Assembly (NCBI GenBank): GCA_900544475.1
Contig: UQVU01000010.1
Span: forward strand, 1 to 28,380
Reading direction: 5' to 3'
DNA length: 28,380 nucleotides
Origin: an uncultured Butyricicoccus sp.
Lineage (GTDB): Bacteria; Bacillota; Clostridia; Oscillospirales; Butyricicoccaceae
In this document: in pieces, positions 1-8,327 of the stretch
Position numbering within the stretch: the stretch's first letter is position 1
How the letters are laid out: each line of letters opens with the position of its first letter
Notes under the pieces: generated by a model
Told to the model about the DNA's origin: nothing
Databases searched by the model: none
The model's input: only the letters and a program-made list of their open reading frames with translations
Made by a program: the position numbers and the translations under genes

Positions 1-2
1 GT

Positions 3-830
3 TTTACATTTTTAAACCAGCTTCCTTCTCCGGCAGAGATCAAACGGGATTTTCCGCTGTCAGAAGAATTAAAACAGTTAAAAAAAGAACGGGATGCTAT
101 GATCTCCGACGTTATCACCGGAAAAGATGACCGTTTTCTCGTTATCATCGGACCTTGTTCCGCAGACCGGGAGGACGCTGTCTGTGATTATGTCAGCCGC
201 CTCACAAAAATCCAGGAGGATGTTGCCGACCGTCTGATCATCATTCCGCGTGTTTATACAAATAAGCCGCGTACTACCGGCGAGGGCTATAAGGGTATCG
301 CCTCCCAGCCGGATCCGGAAAAAGCGCCTGACATGATCGAAGGTCTGATTGCCATGCGTAAAATGCACATCCGTGCGATTAAAGAGAGCGGTTTAACCTG
401 TGCAGATGAGATGCTCTACCCGGAAAACTGGGGGTATGTCGAAGATCTTCTCTCCTACGTTGCCATCGGTGCACGTTCTGTCGAGGATCAGCAGCACCGT
501 CTGACGGTCAGTGGTTTTGATGTCGCATCCGGTATGAAAAACCCGACCAGCGGCGACTTTTCTGTTATGCTCAACTCCGTATATGCGGCACAGCACCCAC
601 ATCATTTCGTATACCGTGGTTACGAAGTGGAGACAAGCGGCAACCCGCTGACACATGTTGTTCTGCGCGGCGCAGTCAGCAAACACGGTAACTCCACACA
701 GAATTACCACTACGAAGATCTGATCCGTCTGTGTGACATGTACGAAAAAATGGATCTTGTCAATCCGGCAGCCGTTGTGGACGTAAACCATTCCAACTCC
801 GGCAAAAAATATAAACAACCGATCCATGCA
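3..830 (+). pseudogene. DAHP synthase (class I, AroF/AroG type), 3'-truncated at a chimeric join
   Basis: 3-deoxy-D-arabino-heptulosonate-7-phosphate synthase condenses phosphoenolpyruvate with erythrose 4-phosphate, the first step of the shikimate pathway. The frame is open from base 3, so only a few N-terminal residues lie outside the window. Visible motifs are GPCSAD (metal-binding Cys), NKPRTT, GARSVEDQQHR, KNPTSGDF, LRGAVSKHGN and VVDVNHSNS (metal-binding His). Homology stops after SGKKYKQPIH. The last 70 or so residues of the family, carrying the other two metal ligands (Glu and Asp) and the active-site end of the barrel, are replaced by an unrelated sequence. The protein is therefore predicted to be inactive as it stands. 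GC is clearly lower than in the downstream genes. The frame stays open by chance into the dehydrogenase at 921, so automatic callers would give one protein ending at 1871. The join could be an assembly chimera or a real recombination. Confidence 0.85.
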
Positions 831-924
831 GGCGGCTATCCTGAAGTACGGCTTCCAAAAGTGCGGCGTCGTGCAGGTGAGAAACGGGGCGCGTCTGGCG
901 TTCGACTGCGAGGTGCGGCGATGA
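829..924 (+). pseudogene. C-terminal tail of a GNAT-family N-acetyltransferase
   Basis: In the frame offset by one from the DAHP synthase fragment, bases 829-924 read as a 31-residue tail containing AAILKYGFQKCGVVQV and ending in a TGA. This resembles the end of GNAT acetyltransferases, where an alpha helix leads into a GF-x-K-x-G strand and a last beta strand. The stop codon overlaps the dehydrogenase start as ATGA, as expected of an intact upstream operon partner. The tail explains what the real neighbour of the dehydrogenase was before the join. It is too short for a firm family call, and no start codon or acetyl-CoA motif remains. Confidence 0.55.
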
Positions 925-1871
925 AAAAGCGGGTCATCGTCACGGCAGAGTGCAGCGAGAAAACGAAAGAAATGCTGCGCCGCTGCTTTGGGGAAACGTG
1001 CGACTTGACGTTCGACCGCACGCCGGAAACGCTCGGGGACGCGGAGATCTGCATCGGTGAGCCGCGCATGGAGCTGGTCGAGCGGGCGGAATGCCTGCGC
1101 TGGGTACAGATGACATGGGCCGGGACCGACATCTATACGCGCTGCGCAGGATTTCCGCAAAACGTGATGCTCACGAATGCCTCGGGCGCGTTCGGCCGGA
1201 CGATTTCCGAATACGTCCTTGCCGGTATCCTCACGATGTACCGCAACTTCCCGGCCTACCGCGAGCAGCAGAAGCACGCCGTCTGGCAGTCGGCCGGCGC
1301 GGAGCGCACGCTGTTCGGCAAGACCGTGCTCGTTCTCGGAACGGGCGACCTCGGCGGCAACGTGGCAAAGCGCCTTTCCGGCTTTGATACCGTGACGGTC
1401 GGCGTGCGCCGCTCGAAGGGCGAACTGCCTCCGCATTTTCATGAGGTGCGGACGTTCGACGAGCTGGACGCGCTGCTGCCGCAGGCGGATGTGGTGGTCG
1501 GCTGTCTGCCGAATACGCCGGAAACCGCGGGACTTCTGAGCGAAAAGCGGCTGCGCAGCATGAAAAAGGACGCACTGCTCGTCAATGTCGGGCGAGGAAC
1601 GCTGCTCTCGACCGACACGCTTGCGCGAGTCCTCGCGGACGGACAGCTTTCCGGCGCGGTGCTCGATGTGGCGGATACCGAGCCGCTCCCGCCGTCCTCG
1701 CCGCTCTGGGGCATGGAGAACGTCCTGCTGACGCCCCACGTTTCCGGACGCGGCTTCGGCCATGACAAAGGCACGGAACAGCTCATCTGGGAGATTGTGA
1801 CCGCAAACCTCACACGCTATCTGGAGGGGGAGCCGCTCCATAATATTGTAGACATTAACCGAGGTTATTAA
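921..1871 (+). CDS. D-2-hydroxyacid dehydrogenase (NAD-binding), 316 aa
   Basis: This is an NAD(P)-dependent oxidoreductase acting on D-2-hydroxyacids or 2-ketoacids; the substrate cannot be told from sequence. The start is the ATG at 921 in MKKRVIVTAE, placed by family length and by the ATGA overlap with the preceding GNAT tail. The Rossmann glycine motif is GTGDLGG near residue 138. The catalytic Arg is in NVGRGTLLS, the Glu in DTEPLPPSSPLW and the His in TPHVSG, in the usual order and spacing. Length matches the short form of the family (about 310-330 aa) related to the glyoxylate/hydroxypyruvate reductase and phosphoglycerate dehydrogenase-like groups. Its frame coincides with the truncated DAHP synthase upstream, but the two should not be read as one protein. 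The last base of the stop codon is the first base of a palindromic element. Confidence 0.88.
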   Translation: MKKRVIVTAECSEKTKEMLRRCFGETCDLTFDRTPETLGDAEICIGEPRMELVERAECLRWVQMTWAGTDIYTRCAGFPQNVMLTNASGAFGRTISEYVLAGILTMYRNFPAYREQQKHAVWQSAGAERTLFGKTVLVLGTGDLGGNVAKRLSGFDTVTVGVRRSKGELPPHFHEVRTFDELDALLPQADVVVGCLPNTPETAGLLSEKRLRSMKKDALLVNVGRGTLLSTDTLARVLADGQLSGAVLDVADTEPLPPSSPLWGMENVLLTPHVSGRGFGHDKGTEQLIWEIVTANLTRYLEGEPLHNIVDINRGY

Positions 1872-2032
1872 GGCAACACCGCACAATTAAAGTTGCGGCG
1901 CTTTGCGGAAATTTTGTGCCCTGACTTTGTTGCAATTTCACGGTAATACGTCAGTATTACCGCAAAACCGCGCCTCGTCAGTACGCAAAATTTACTCGCA
2001 AATCGCTCTTGTCCAATTATGCGGTATTGCCT
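1871..2032. repeat. 162-bp palindromic MITE-like element
   Basis: The ends are near-perfect inverted repeats: the left end starts AGGCAACACCGCACAATT, and the right end, read on the other strand, starts AGGCAATACCGCATAATT (16 of 18 identical). The two 79-bp halves are related throughout, sharing blocks such as TTTGCG, AAATTTTG and CTGAC. They meet at a perfect 9-bp hairpin, CGGTAATAC and GTATTACCG, around a 4-nt centre at 1950-1953. The element starts on the last base of the dehydrogenase stop codon and ends 4 nt before the Shine-Dalgarno site of the next gene. No transposase is encoded. I recall similar palindromes in gut Ruminococcaceae, but copy number cannot be tested here. Confidence 0.7.
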
Positions 2033-2050
2033 AAGACAGGAGGACTTTTT

Positions 2051-2359
2051 ATGGCTTTTACTACTGCTTTATCCACATTTTTCTCGCTGCTGAGCATTTT
2101 TTGCGGCGCAGCGGCGCTCGCACTGCCGGTCATCGCGCTCGTGAGACGGAAGAACGCGCTGTCGTTCGCGGCGGTGAGCATGGGATTGTGCGCGTTTTCG
2201 CTGCTCGGACAGATATTCGAGTACAACACCCGTGTAAACGTGCAGGACTGGAGCGCACTGCTCGATACCTCGTATGCCATTCTGTTCTGCGCGGCGGTGC
2301 TAGTCGCGCTCGCGCTTGTGCTCAATATCGCGGCCTGCCTGCGCGCCGGGAAACAGTAA
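2051..2359 (+). CDS. Small hydrophobic membrane protein, 102 aa, unknown function
   Basis: The family is not recognised. The start is the ATG at 2051, which has an ACAGGAGGA ribosome-binding site at 2036-2044. An in-frame ATG at 2009 lies inside the palindromic element and has no such site. Three hydrophobic segments are visible, at about residues 5-27, 38-52 and 73-95. They are separated by a basic turn (RRKN) and a polar loop around EYNTRVNVQDW, and the protein ends in a short basic tail. It is therefore probably a three-helix integral membrane protein. No catalytic motif is seen. It stands alone between the palindrome and the rpe promoter. Confidence 0.6.
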   Translation: MAFTTALSTFFSLLSIFCGAAALALPVIALVRRKNALSFAAVSMGLCAFSLLGQIFEYNTRVNVQDWSALLDTSYAILFCAAVLVALALVLNIAACLRAGKQ

Positions 2360-2367
2360 ATTTATAC

Positions 2368-2396
2368 TTAAACTTTTACAGGCAGTATGTTATAAT
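2368..2396 (+). promoter_or_regulatory. Extended -10 promoter for rpe
   Basis: A perfect TATAAT lies at 2391-2396, preceded by TG at 2388-2389 (extended -10). A weak -35 TTAAAC sits at 2368-2373 with a 17-bp spacer. The predicted leader of about 70 nt contains a small CGTGCC/GGCACG hairpin near 2412-2429 before the AGGAGG site of rpe. Confidence 0.6.
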
Positions 2397-2475
2397 GGAA
2401 AAAGAAAACTGCCGTGCCCCGGCGGCACGCTCGACTACACTGCGGACGTTTCCGTGGTAACAGGAGGAAAAAGTT

Positions 2476-3159
2476 ATGGAAATCAAGCTCTCGCCGTCTA
2501 TTCTGTCCGCTGACTTTGCAAATCTGGCGCGCGATATTAAAATCGCGACCGATGCAGGCGCGGAGTACGTTCACGTTGACGTTATGGACGGTCACTTTGT
2601 ACCGAATATCACCATCGGCGCTCCGGTCGTCAAGAGCCTGCGCAAGGCGACCGACAAGGTGCTCGACGTACATCTGATGATCTCCGACCCGGACCAGTAC
2701 CTCGATGATTTCATCAAGGCGGGCTCGGACATCATTACCGTACATTATGAGTCCAACGGCGACACCCTCGAACAGCTCAAGAAAATCCGTGCGGCCGGCG
2801 TCAAGGCGGCCTGCGTTATCAAGCCGAAAACCCCGGCAGAGGCGCTGTTCCCGCTGCTGCCGTACTGCGACATGGTGCTCATCATGACCGTAGAGCCGGG
2901 CTTCGGCGGCCAGGGCTTCATTCCGGAGTGCATGGACAAGATCAAGGCGGTCCGCGCGGAAATCCAGAAGCATGGCTACAACTGCGAGCTGGAAATCGAC
3001 GGCGGCGCAAAGCTGACCAACACCGCCGACATCGTAGCGGCCGGTGCGGACGTTATCGTTGCAGGCTCGGCTGTTTTCGGCGGCGACATCGCGGACAACG
3101 TAAAGAAGTTCCACGAGGTGTTTGCGGAAGGCGCAGCCAAGGCGACCTGGACGAAGTAA
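2476..3159 (+). CDS. rpe: Ribulose-phosphate 3-epimerase
   Basis: It interconverts D-ribulose 5-phosphate and D-xylulose 5-phosphate in the pentose phosphate pathway, in the cytoplasm. The 227-aa length is normal for this TIM-barrel family. The metal and acid-base residues are His33 and Asp35 in HVDVMDGHF, His66 in DVHLM, and Asp175 in EIDGGAK. The phosphate-binding loop GGFGGQG-type sequence appears as EPGFGGQGF near residues 140-148, and VAGSAVFG is near the C-terminus. Start ATG 2476 follows an AACAGGAGGAAAAAG site. The gene has its own promoter upstream and a terminator directly after it, so it is probably monocistronic. Confidence 0.97.
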   Translation: MEIKLSPSILSADFANLARDIKIATDAGAEYVHVDVMDGHFVPNITIGAPVVKSLRKATDKVLDVHLMISDPDQYLDDFIKAGSDIITVHYESNGDTLEQLKKIRAAGVKAACVIKPKTPAEALFPLLPYCDMVLIMTVEPGFGGQGFIPECMDKIKAVRAEIQKHGYNCELEIDGGAKLTNTADIVAAGADVIVAGSAVFGGDIADNVKKFHEVFAEGAAKATWTK

Positions 3160-3168
3160 ACGAAAAAT

Positions 3169-3217
3169 AACAGAAAAAGCGTGCAGAATAACCAAATCTG
3201 CGCGCCTTTTTTCTGTT
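3169..3217 (+). terminator. Intrinsic terminator after rpe
   Basis: The stem GCGTGCAGA (3179-3187) pairs with TCTGCGCGC (3197-3205) with one G-U pair and a 9-nt loop. CTTTTTTCTG follows. An A-rich run before the stem makes it potentially bidirectional. Confidence 0.8.
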
Positions 3218-3221
3218 CCTG

Positions 3222-3250
3222 TTGACAAACAGAGAGCAATGGGTTATACT
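3222..3250 (+). promoter_or_regulatory. Strong sigma-A-type promoter for the ROK regulator operon
   Basis: A perfect TTGACA at 3222-3227 and TATACT at 3245-3250 are separated by 17 bp. The predicted start point, near 3257, falls inside the inverted repeat at 3255-3283, so a protein bound there would block transcription initiation. Confidence 0.82.
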
Positions 3251-3254
3251 GAAG

Positions 3255-3283
3255 ATAGTTTTTAACACACTATTAAAAACTAT
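3255..3283. promoter_or_regulatory. Perfect inverted-repeat operator, probably for ROK autoregulation
   Basis: ATAGTTTTTAA (3255-3265) and TTAAAAACTAT (3273-3283) form an exact 11-bp inverted repeat around a 7-nt centre. It lies just after the -10 box and 18 bp before the ROK start codon. Its AT-rich, A/T-block form resembles XylR/NagC-class ROK operators. The lack of a GC stem and T-run argues against a terminator. Confidence 0.65.
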
Positions 3284-3301
3284 GAAGAAAAGAGGTGCAC
3301 C

Positions 3302-4279
3302 ATGGCAGATGCAGGACTTCTCCGGCAGGAGAACACGGCGCTGCTGCGCCGGGCCATGCAGGACGGCGTTTTCAGCAAGAACGAGCTCGCGCGGCAGACC
3401 GGATTGAGTTTTCCGACGGTCGGACGCATCATCGACGATATGGTCGAGCGCGGCGAGGCACGAGAGGCAGGCGCGGCGGCTTCGACCGGCGGCCGATGCG
3501 CGATGCGGTACGAGCTGGACATGCATTACCGGCTGTTCCTGTGTCTGCGGCTGGAGCAGGATACGCTGCACTGGTTCGTGTGCGGCCTCGACGGCGTGCC
3601 GCTCGAGCAGGGAGAAGAGACCTGTCCGGGCGATGTGCGCGAACTGCTGGACACGCTTCTGATGCGTGTCAGGGCGCGTTACCCGCAGCTGGCGTCGGTC
3701 GCGTTCGGCTTTGCCGGCGCGATGCATGACGGCGTTGTAATGGAGTGCTTCGGCTATCCGGAGCTGCGGGGCGTGAGCCTTAGTACGCATCTTCACGATA
3801 AATCCGGACTGCCGAGCGCGGCGGTGCGCGACATGCAGATCGTCGCGGCCGGTTACGCGGCGCAGTGCAGCCCGGCGCCGCGCGCTGCGGTGTGCATCTA
3901 CATCGGCAGGATGGGTGCAGGCGCAGGCATCGTGCTGGACGGCAAGGTCTGGAGCGGCGCGGCCGGTTTCGCCGGAGAGCTGCACTTTCTCCCGATCGAG
4001 CACAATATGGAATACGCGCAGACGCATTTTGCGGATGCAGATATGACGGCGTATATGGCGCAGGTGATCTGTGCGTGCGGTGCGCTCATCAACCCGGACC
4101 GGGTCGTGCTCTACACCGATCCGCTGTTCCGGAACAGGGTGGAGGACATCCGCGCCGCATGCGCGCGCATGCTTCCGCCGCACGCAGTACCCGAGATCGA
4201 GCTTTCGCGGACGTTCACCGAGGACTATGACCGGGGCCTTTTCACCATGGCACGGGATCTGATGGAGGAAAACGCATGA
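3302..4279 (+). CDS. ROK-family transcriptional regulator, 325 aa
   Basis: This is probably a sugar-responsive repressor; the ligand is unknown. An N-terminal winged helix-turn-helix (about residues 8-60) includes FSKNELARQTGLSFPTVGRI. A ROK sugar-kinase-like domain follows, with VAFGFAGAMHDG near 140 and the signature region GRMGAGAGIVLDGKVW followed by GAAGFAGELHFLP near 205-230. The usual zinc cluster (CxCGxxGCxE) is absent: the segment after GELHFLPIEHN has no such cysteines. Effector binding or the overall fold may therefore differ from NagC/XylR. Start ATG 3302 has AGAGGTG 5' of it. The gene ends in an ATGA overlap with a HAD phosphatase, implying coupled translation. The operator directly upstream suggests autoregulation. 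Confidence 0.85.
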   Translation: MADAGLLRQENTALLRRAMQDGVFSKNELARQTGLSFPTVGRIIDDMVERGEAREAGAAASTGGRCAMRYELDMHYRLFLCLRLEQDTLHWFVCGLDGVPLEQGEETCPGDVRELLDTLLMRVRARYPQLASVAFGFAGAMHDGVVMECFGYPELRGVSLSTHLHDKSGLPSAAVRDMQIVAAGYAAQCSPAPRAAVCIYIGRMGAGAGIVLDGKVWSGAAGFAGELHFLPIEHNMEYAQTHFADADMTAYMAQVICACGALINPDRVVLYTDPLFRNRVEDIRAACARMLPPHAVPEIELSRTFTEDYDRGLFTMARDLMEENA

Positions 4280-4893
4280 AATATTTTATTTTTGATGTAG
4301 ACGGAACGCTTCTCAATTCGGCGGAGGTCGATCAGCAGTGTCTTCAGCAGATGCTGCGCGAGTTTGGGCAGGAGCATACCCTCGAAGAGCTTCGCCCGTC
4401 CTTCGGCAAGCCGGGCAGGCAGACGCTCGCAGACCTCGGCTTTTCCGGCGAGGCGGCGGAACGCGCTATGGACCGCTGGGAGGGACTGTCGCAGGAGCGC
4501 ATCGCGGAGGTCCGCGTCTTCAACGGGGTGGAAGCTATGCTGAAAGCGCTGCATGAGCGCGGCTGCCGCTGCGGCATCGTGACCTCACGCACGCATTACC
4601 AGTACGGCTACGGCTTCTCGCCGCTCGGACTGGACGGCTATTTCGACGCTGTTATCTGCATGGAGGACGCGCCGCGCACCAAGCCGGCCCCCGACCCGCT
4701 GCTCGAATGCCTGCGCCGCATGGGCGGCGAGCCGGGCGAGGCGGTCTACGTCGGCGACAGCGAGAGCGATATGCAGTGCGCCGCCGCGGCGGGCGTTGCC
4801 TCCTGCCTTGCGCTCTGGGGCTGTTCGGCGCCCGACCGCATCATGGCAGATGTCCGTCTGGCCGCGCCCGGGGACGTTCTGAGCCTTATCTGA
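4276..4893 (+). CDS. HAD-superfamily hydrolase, phosphoglycolate phosphatase/beta-phosphoglucomutase-like, 205 aa
   Basis: This is a cytoplasmic phosphatase or phosphomutase of HAD subfamily I; the substrate is unknown. Motif I is FDVDGTLLNS with nucleophile Asp7 and acid/base Asp9. Motif II is the Ser/Thr in IVTSRTH, motif III is Lys in RTKPAPDP, and motif IV is GDSESD. An alpha-helical cap lies between motifs I and II. It overlaps the ROK regulator by 4 bp, so its substrate may be a sugar phosphate linked to that regulator's ligand; this is inference. A bidirectional terminator follows. Confidence 0.87.
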   Translation: MKYFIFDVDGTLLNSAEVDQQCLQQMLREFGQEHTLEELRPSFGKPGRQTLADLGFSGEAAERAMDRWEGLSQERIAEVRVFNGVEAMLKALHERGCRCGIVTSRTHYQYGYGFSPLGLDGYFDAVICMEDAPRTKPAPDPLLECLRRMGGEPGEAVYVGDSESDMQCAAAAGVASCLALWGCSAPDRIMADVRLAAPGDVLSLI

Positions 4894-4904
4894 GCGAAAA
4901 AATA

Positions 4905-4952
4905 CACAAAAAGAACCGGTATCCGAGAGTTTCATGTGGATACCGGTTTTCT
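4905..4952. terminator. Bidirectional terminator between convergent genes
   Basis: A perfect 11-bp stem AACCGGTATCC (4914-4924) and GGATACCGGTT (4938-4948) has TTTT after it on the plus strand. On the other strand the run CTTTTTGTGTATTTTTT follows. It serves both the HAD gene and the opposing hydrolase. Confidence 0.88.
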
Positions 4953-4961
4953 TATGCGGTT

Positions 4962-5936
4962 TCAGGCCTGTTCGGCGGATTGCGCCGCGTGTTCGCTCAA
5001 AGCGGTGAGGCGCTCTTCGAGCCAGCGCGAAATATCGCCGTAGGTTTCGATGCGGCCAAGCTCGTTGAGCAGCTCGTGGCGGGCGTTTTTATAGAAAATC
5101 GCGTCGATGTTGCGGATGCCGGCGCTGCGGTACAGACCGATCACACGGCGCACGCCGTCGCCGTAGCGGCCGACCGGGTCCTTGTCGCCCGCGAGGAAGA
5201 GCAGCGGCAGGTCGCGCGGGGTGCGGCGGAAAACGGCGTTGCTGTTGGCGCGGATGCACAGGGTAAACAGGTCGCGGAAGCCGGACGCGGTGAAGATGAA
5301 GTTGCATTTTTCGTCCGACTGATAGAGCGAGACGGTCTCCTCGTCGCGGCTGAGCCAGTCGAAAACCGACTTCGGGTGCTGAATTTTGCGGTTGTAGCCC
5401 TTGAAGGTCATGCTGTTGAGCAGACCGCTGCGGAAGGTCACGCCGCGCGTGCGTGCGACCGAGTCTGCGAGGTGGGCGGCACTCACGGCGGCGGCATTCG
5501 GTCCGGCGGTGCCGATGAGGACCGCGCCGGCCAGCTCCCTGCCGCAGGTGGGCAGACAGAGCCGCGCGATCAGCGAGCCCATCGAGTGGCCGATGAGGAA
5601 ATAGGGCAGGTCGGGGTAGCGCTTGCTCATCAGCTCGTGCAGATGGAGCACATCGGCAATTAGATATTTCCAGCCGTCATGCGCGGCGAAAAAGCCGAGG
5701 TCGGCCGGACGCGACACCGAAGCGCCGTGGCCGATGTGGTCGTTGCCGCAGACGATGAAGCCGAGTCCGCACAGATATTTCGCGAACGCGGTATAACGCG
5801 AGAAATATTCGCACATTCCGTGGCTGATCTGCACGATGCCGCGGATATGGGAATCCTCGGGTACGAGAATATAATAGGCGACATTAGAAACGCCGTTCGC
5901 GCTTTTATAAATATTCTGTGTACATTTTATATTCAT
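4962..5936 (-). CDS. Alpha/beta hydrolase, monoacylglycerol lipase/lysophospholipase-like (serine aminopeptidase S33 family), 324 aa
   Basis: This is a serine hydrolase probably acting on acyl esters such as monoglycerides or lysophospholipids. The nucleophile elbow is GHSMGS with Ser118, the acid is Asp in LAGDKDPVG, and the His is in NARHELLNE near the C-terminus. The oxyanion region is ISHGMCEYFSRY, and GNDHIGHGAS is the typical block before the elbow. I chose the ATG at 5936 (MNIKCTQN) because the conserved domain begins there. The 35 extra residues from the ATG at 6041 look non-coding, and neither start has a clear ribosome-binding site. No signal peptide is evident. It is a single gene, convergent with the HAD hydrolase and divergent from ftsH. 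Confidence 0.85.
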   Translation of the reverse strand: MNIKCTQNIYKSANGVSNVAYYILVPEDSHIRGIVQISHGMCEYFSRYTAFAKYLCGLGFIVCGNDHIGHGASVSRPADLGFFAAHDGWKYLIADVLHLHELMSKRYPDLPYFLIGHSMGSLIARLCLPTCGRELAGAVLIGTAGPNAAAVSAAHLADSVARTRGVTFRSGLLNSMTFKGYNRKIQHPKSVFDWLSRDEETVSLYQSDEKCNFIFTASGFRDLFTLCIRANSNAVFRRTPRDLPLLFLAGDKDPVGRYGDGVRRVIGLYRSAGIRNIDAIFYKNARHELLNELGRIETYGDISRWLEERLTALSEHAAQSAEQA

Positions 5937-6144
5937 AAACAACACGTCCGATCGCAGAGATAACCGGCAGAAACCTGCGCCGCGCACAGGACTGTCACGG
6001 TGTATGTTAATATAATACCACAAAAATAAAGAATTGTGCATATTTTACTGCAAAGTTCACAAAGCGTTTATAATTGAGGGGAGGTGCTCTCCCGCGCGGC
6101 GCCCCCTCTCCCTGTGAATTTGCAAATTGTTCATATTTGAATGA

Positions 6145-6181
6145 TTGACGAAAGGTCAAAATTCGGCGTATATTATATAAT
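6145..6181 (+). promoter_or_regulatory. Candidate ftsH promoter region
   Basis: TTGACG at 6145-6150 is followed after 18 bp by TATATT (6169-6174). A perfect TATAAT lies slightly further on at 6176-6181 but without a good -35. Upstream, 6050-6118 carries a GC-rich imperfect inverted repeat flanked by TTCACA and TGTGAA. A single GGTCAAA half-site is present, not a full CtsR box. Confidence 0.5.
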
Positions 6182-6244
6182 ACTAATCCCAAGCGTCAAG
6201 CGCGGTCGGCCGCGCTTTCTCCCAAAAAGGACAGGTGAACGTAA

Positions 6245-8076
<1,832 letters not shown>

Positions 8077-8077
<1 letters not shown>

Positions 8078-8107
8078 AAAAAGCAAAACCGCCCCAAAGG
8101 ACGGCTT
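8077..8107 (-). terminator. Minus-strand terminator for the small-peptide mRNA
   Basis: On the minus strand AAGCCGTCC (8107-8099) pairs with GGGCGGTTT (8094-8086) using two G-U pairs, then TTTTGCTTTTTTT runs to the ftsH stop. The same stem would have two mismatches on the plus strand, which shows it is built for minus-strand transcripts. Confidence 0.7.
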
Positions 8108-8134
8108 GACAATCAGCAGAAGAACAGGTATACT
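8106..8134 (+). promoter_or_regulatory. Strong promoter for a putative antisense RNA
   Basis: A perfect TTGACA (8106-8111), a 17-bp spacer and TATACT (8129-8134) are present. No plus-strand gene follows before the convergent dacA. The predicted start is near 8141, firing into the 3' end of the minus-strand small-peptide gene. Confidence 0.8.
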
Positions 8135-8140
8135 GAAAAT

Positions 8141-8235
8141 ACAAAGAGGCACTGCCGGCAGACGGTCAGCCCTCTAAAGAGTTTTAGTCACAAAGTGACC
8201 GCTTACTTTCTGAGGGTAGAGCGGTCACTTTGCGT
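8141..8235 (+). ncRNA. Putative antisense RNA (type I antitoxin)
   Basis: The predicted transcript from the promoter at 8106-8134 begins near 8141. It contains the palindrome CTGCCGGCAG (8152-8161) and an exact 13-bp stem CAAAGTGACCGCT (8191-8203) with AGCGGTCACTTTG (8220-8232). It is complementary to the 3' UTR and stop codon of the peptide gene on the minus strand. The 3' end is uncertain because the 13-bp stem lacks a T-run. Transcription may instead continue across the whole peptide gene to the terminator at 8423-8467. Role as antitoxin is inferred from layout only. Confidence 0.5.
8191..8232. repeat. 13-bp perfect inverted repeat spanning the peptide stop codon
   Basis: The arms are 8191-8203 and 8220-8232 with a 16-nt loop. 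The right arm contains the stop codon of the minus-strand peptide, so both converging RNAs can form this hairpin where they overlap. Confidence 0.85.
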
Positions 8236-8299
8236 ATATCGTAAGCATGTAGAGCACGAGTGCTGTGCACACCAAGATGCGAAAGAAGTTCTTTCTCAT
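8225..8299 (-). CDS. Small hydrophobic peptide, 24 aa, putative type I toxin
   Basis: The peptide begins MRKNFFRILVC and ends MLTIYAK. The N-terminus is basic (Arg2, Lys3, Arg7), one hydrophobic helix spans residues 8-22, and Lys is last. This is the build of small membrane-acting toxins such as Fst, Ibs or TxpA, although no family match is claimed. The ATG at 8299 is preceded by AAAGGGGGTGG with 5 nt between it and the ATG. An upstream in-frame ATG at 8416 would start within the promoter and is rejected. The gene has its own promoter, structured leader and terminator, and faces an opposing promoter. A chance ORF is possible because the peptide is short, but its Shine-Dalgarno site, promoter and hairpins favour a real gene. 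Confidence 0.6.
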   Translation of the reverse strand: MRKNFFRILVCTALVLYMLTIYAK

Positions 8300-8304
8300 A
8301 CGCA

Positions 8305-8327
8305 CCACCCCCTTTGTGAGGGAGTGG
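8305..8327 (-). promoter_or_regulatory. Hairpin sequestering the Shine-Dalgarno site of the 24-aa peptide
   Basis: On the minus strand CCACTCCCT pairs with AGGGGGTGG (9 bp, one G-U) around the loop CACAA. The whole ribosome-binding site lies in the stem, 5 nt from the ATG. Such sequestration typically limits translation of type I toxins to refolded or processed mRNA. Confidence 0.7.

Noticed and set aside
99..1871. A single bifunctional DAHP synthase-D-2-hydroxyacid dehydrogenase
   Set aside because: The DAHP part ends without its C-terminal third metal site, the joining residues read as a GNAT tail in another frame, and the dehydrogenase has its own start in an ATGA overlap.
393..1886. Long minus-strand ORF of 497 codons
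   Set aside because: It is a shadow of the plus-strand genes; it crosses the chimeric join and has no recognisable domain.
2009..2050. Upstream start for the small membrane protein
   Set aside because: It lies inside the palindromic element without a Shine-Dalgarno site; the ATG at 2051 has a good one.
4707..5663. Plus-strand ORF of 318 codons opposite the alpha/beta hydrolase
   Set aside because: It crosses a bidirectional terminator and the hydrolase antisense strand; the hydrolase has a full catalytic triad.
6145..6175. CtsR heat-shock operator upstream of ftsH
   Set aside because: Only one GGTCAAA half is present; the required tandem second half is missing.
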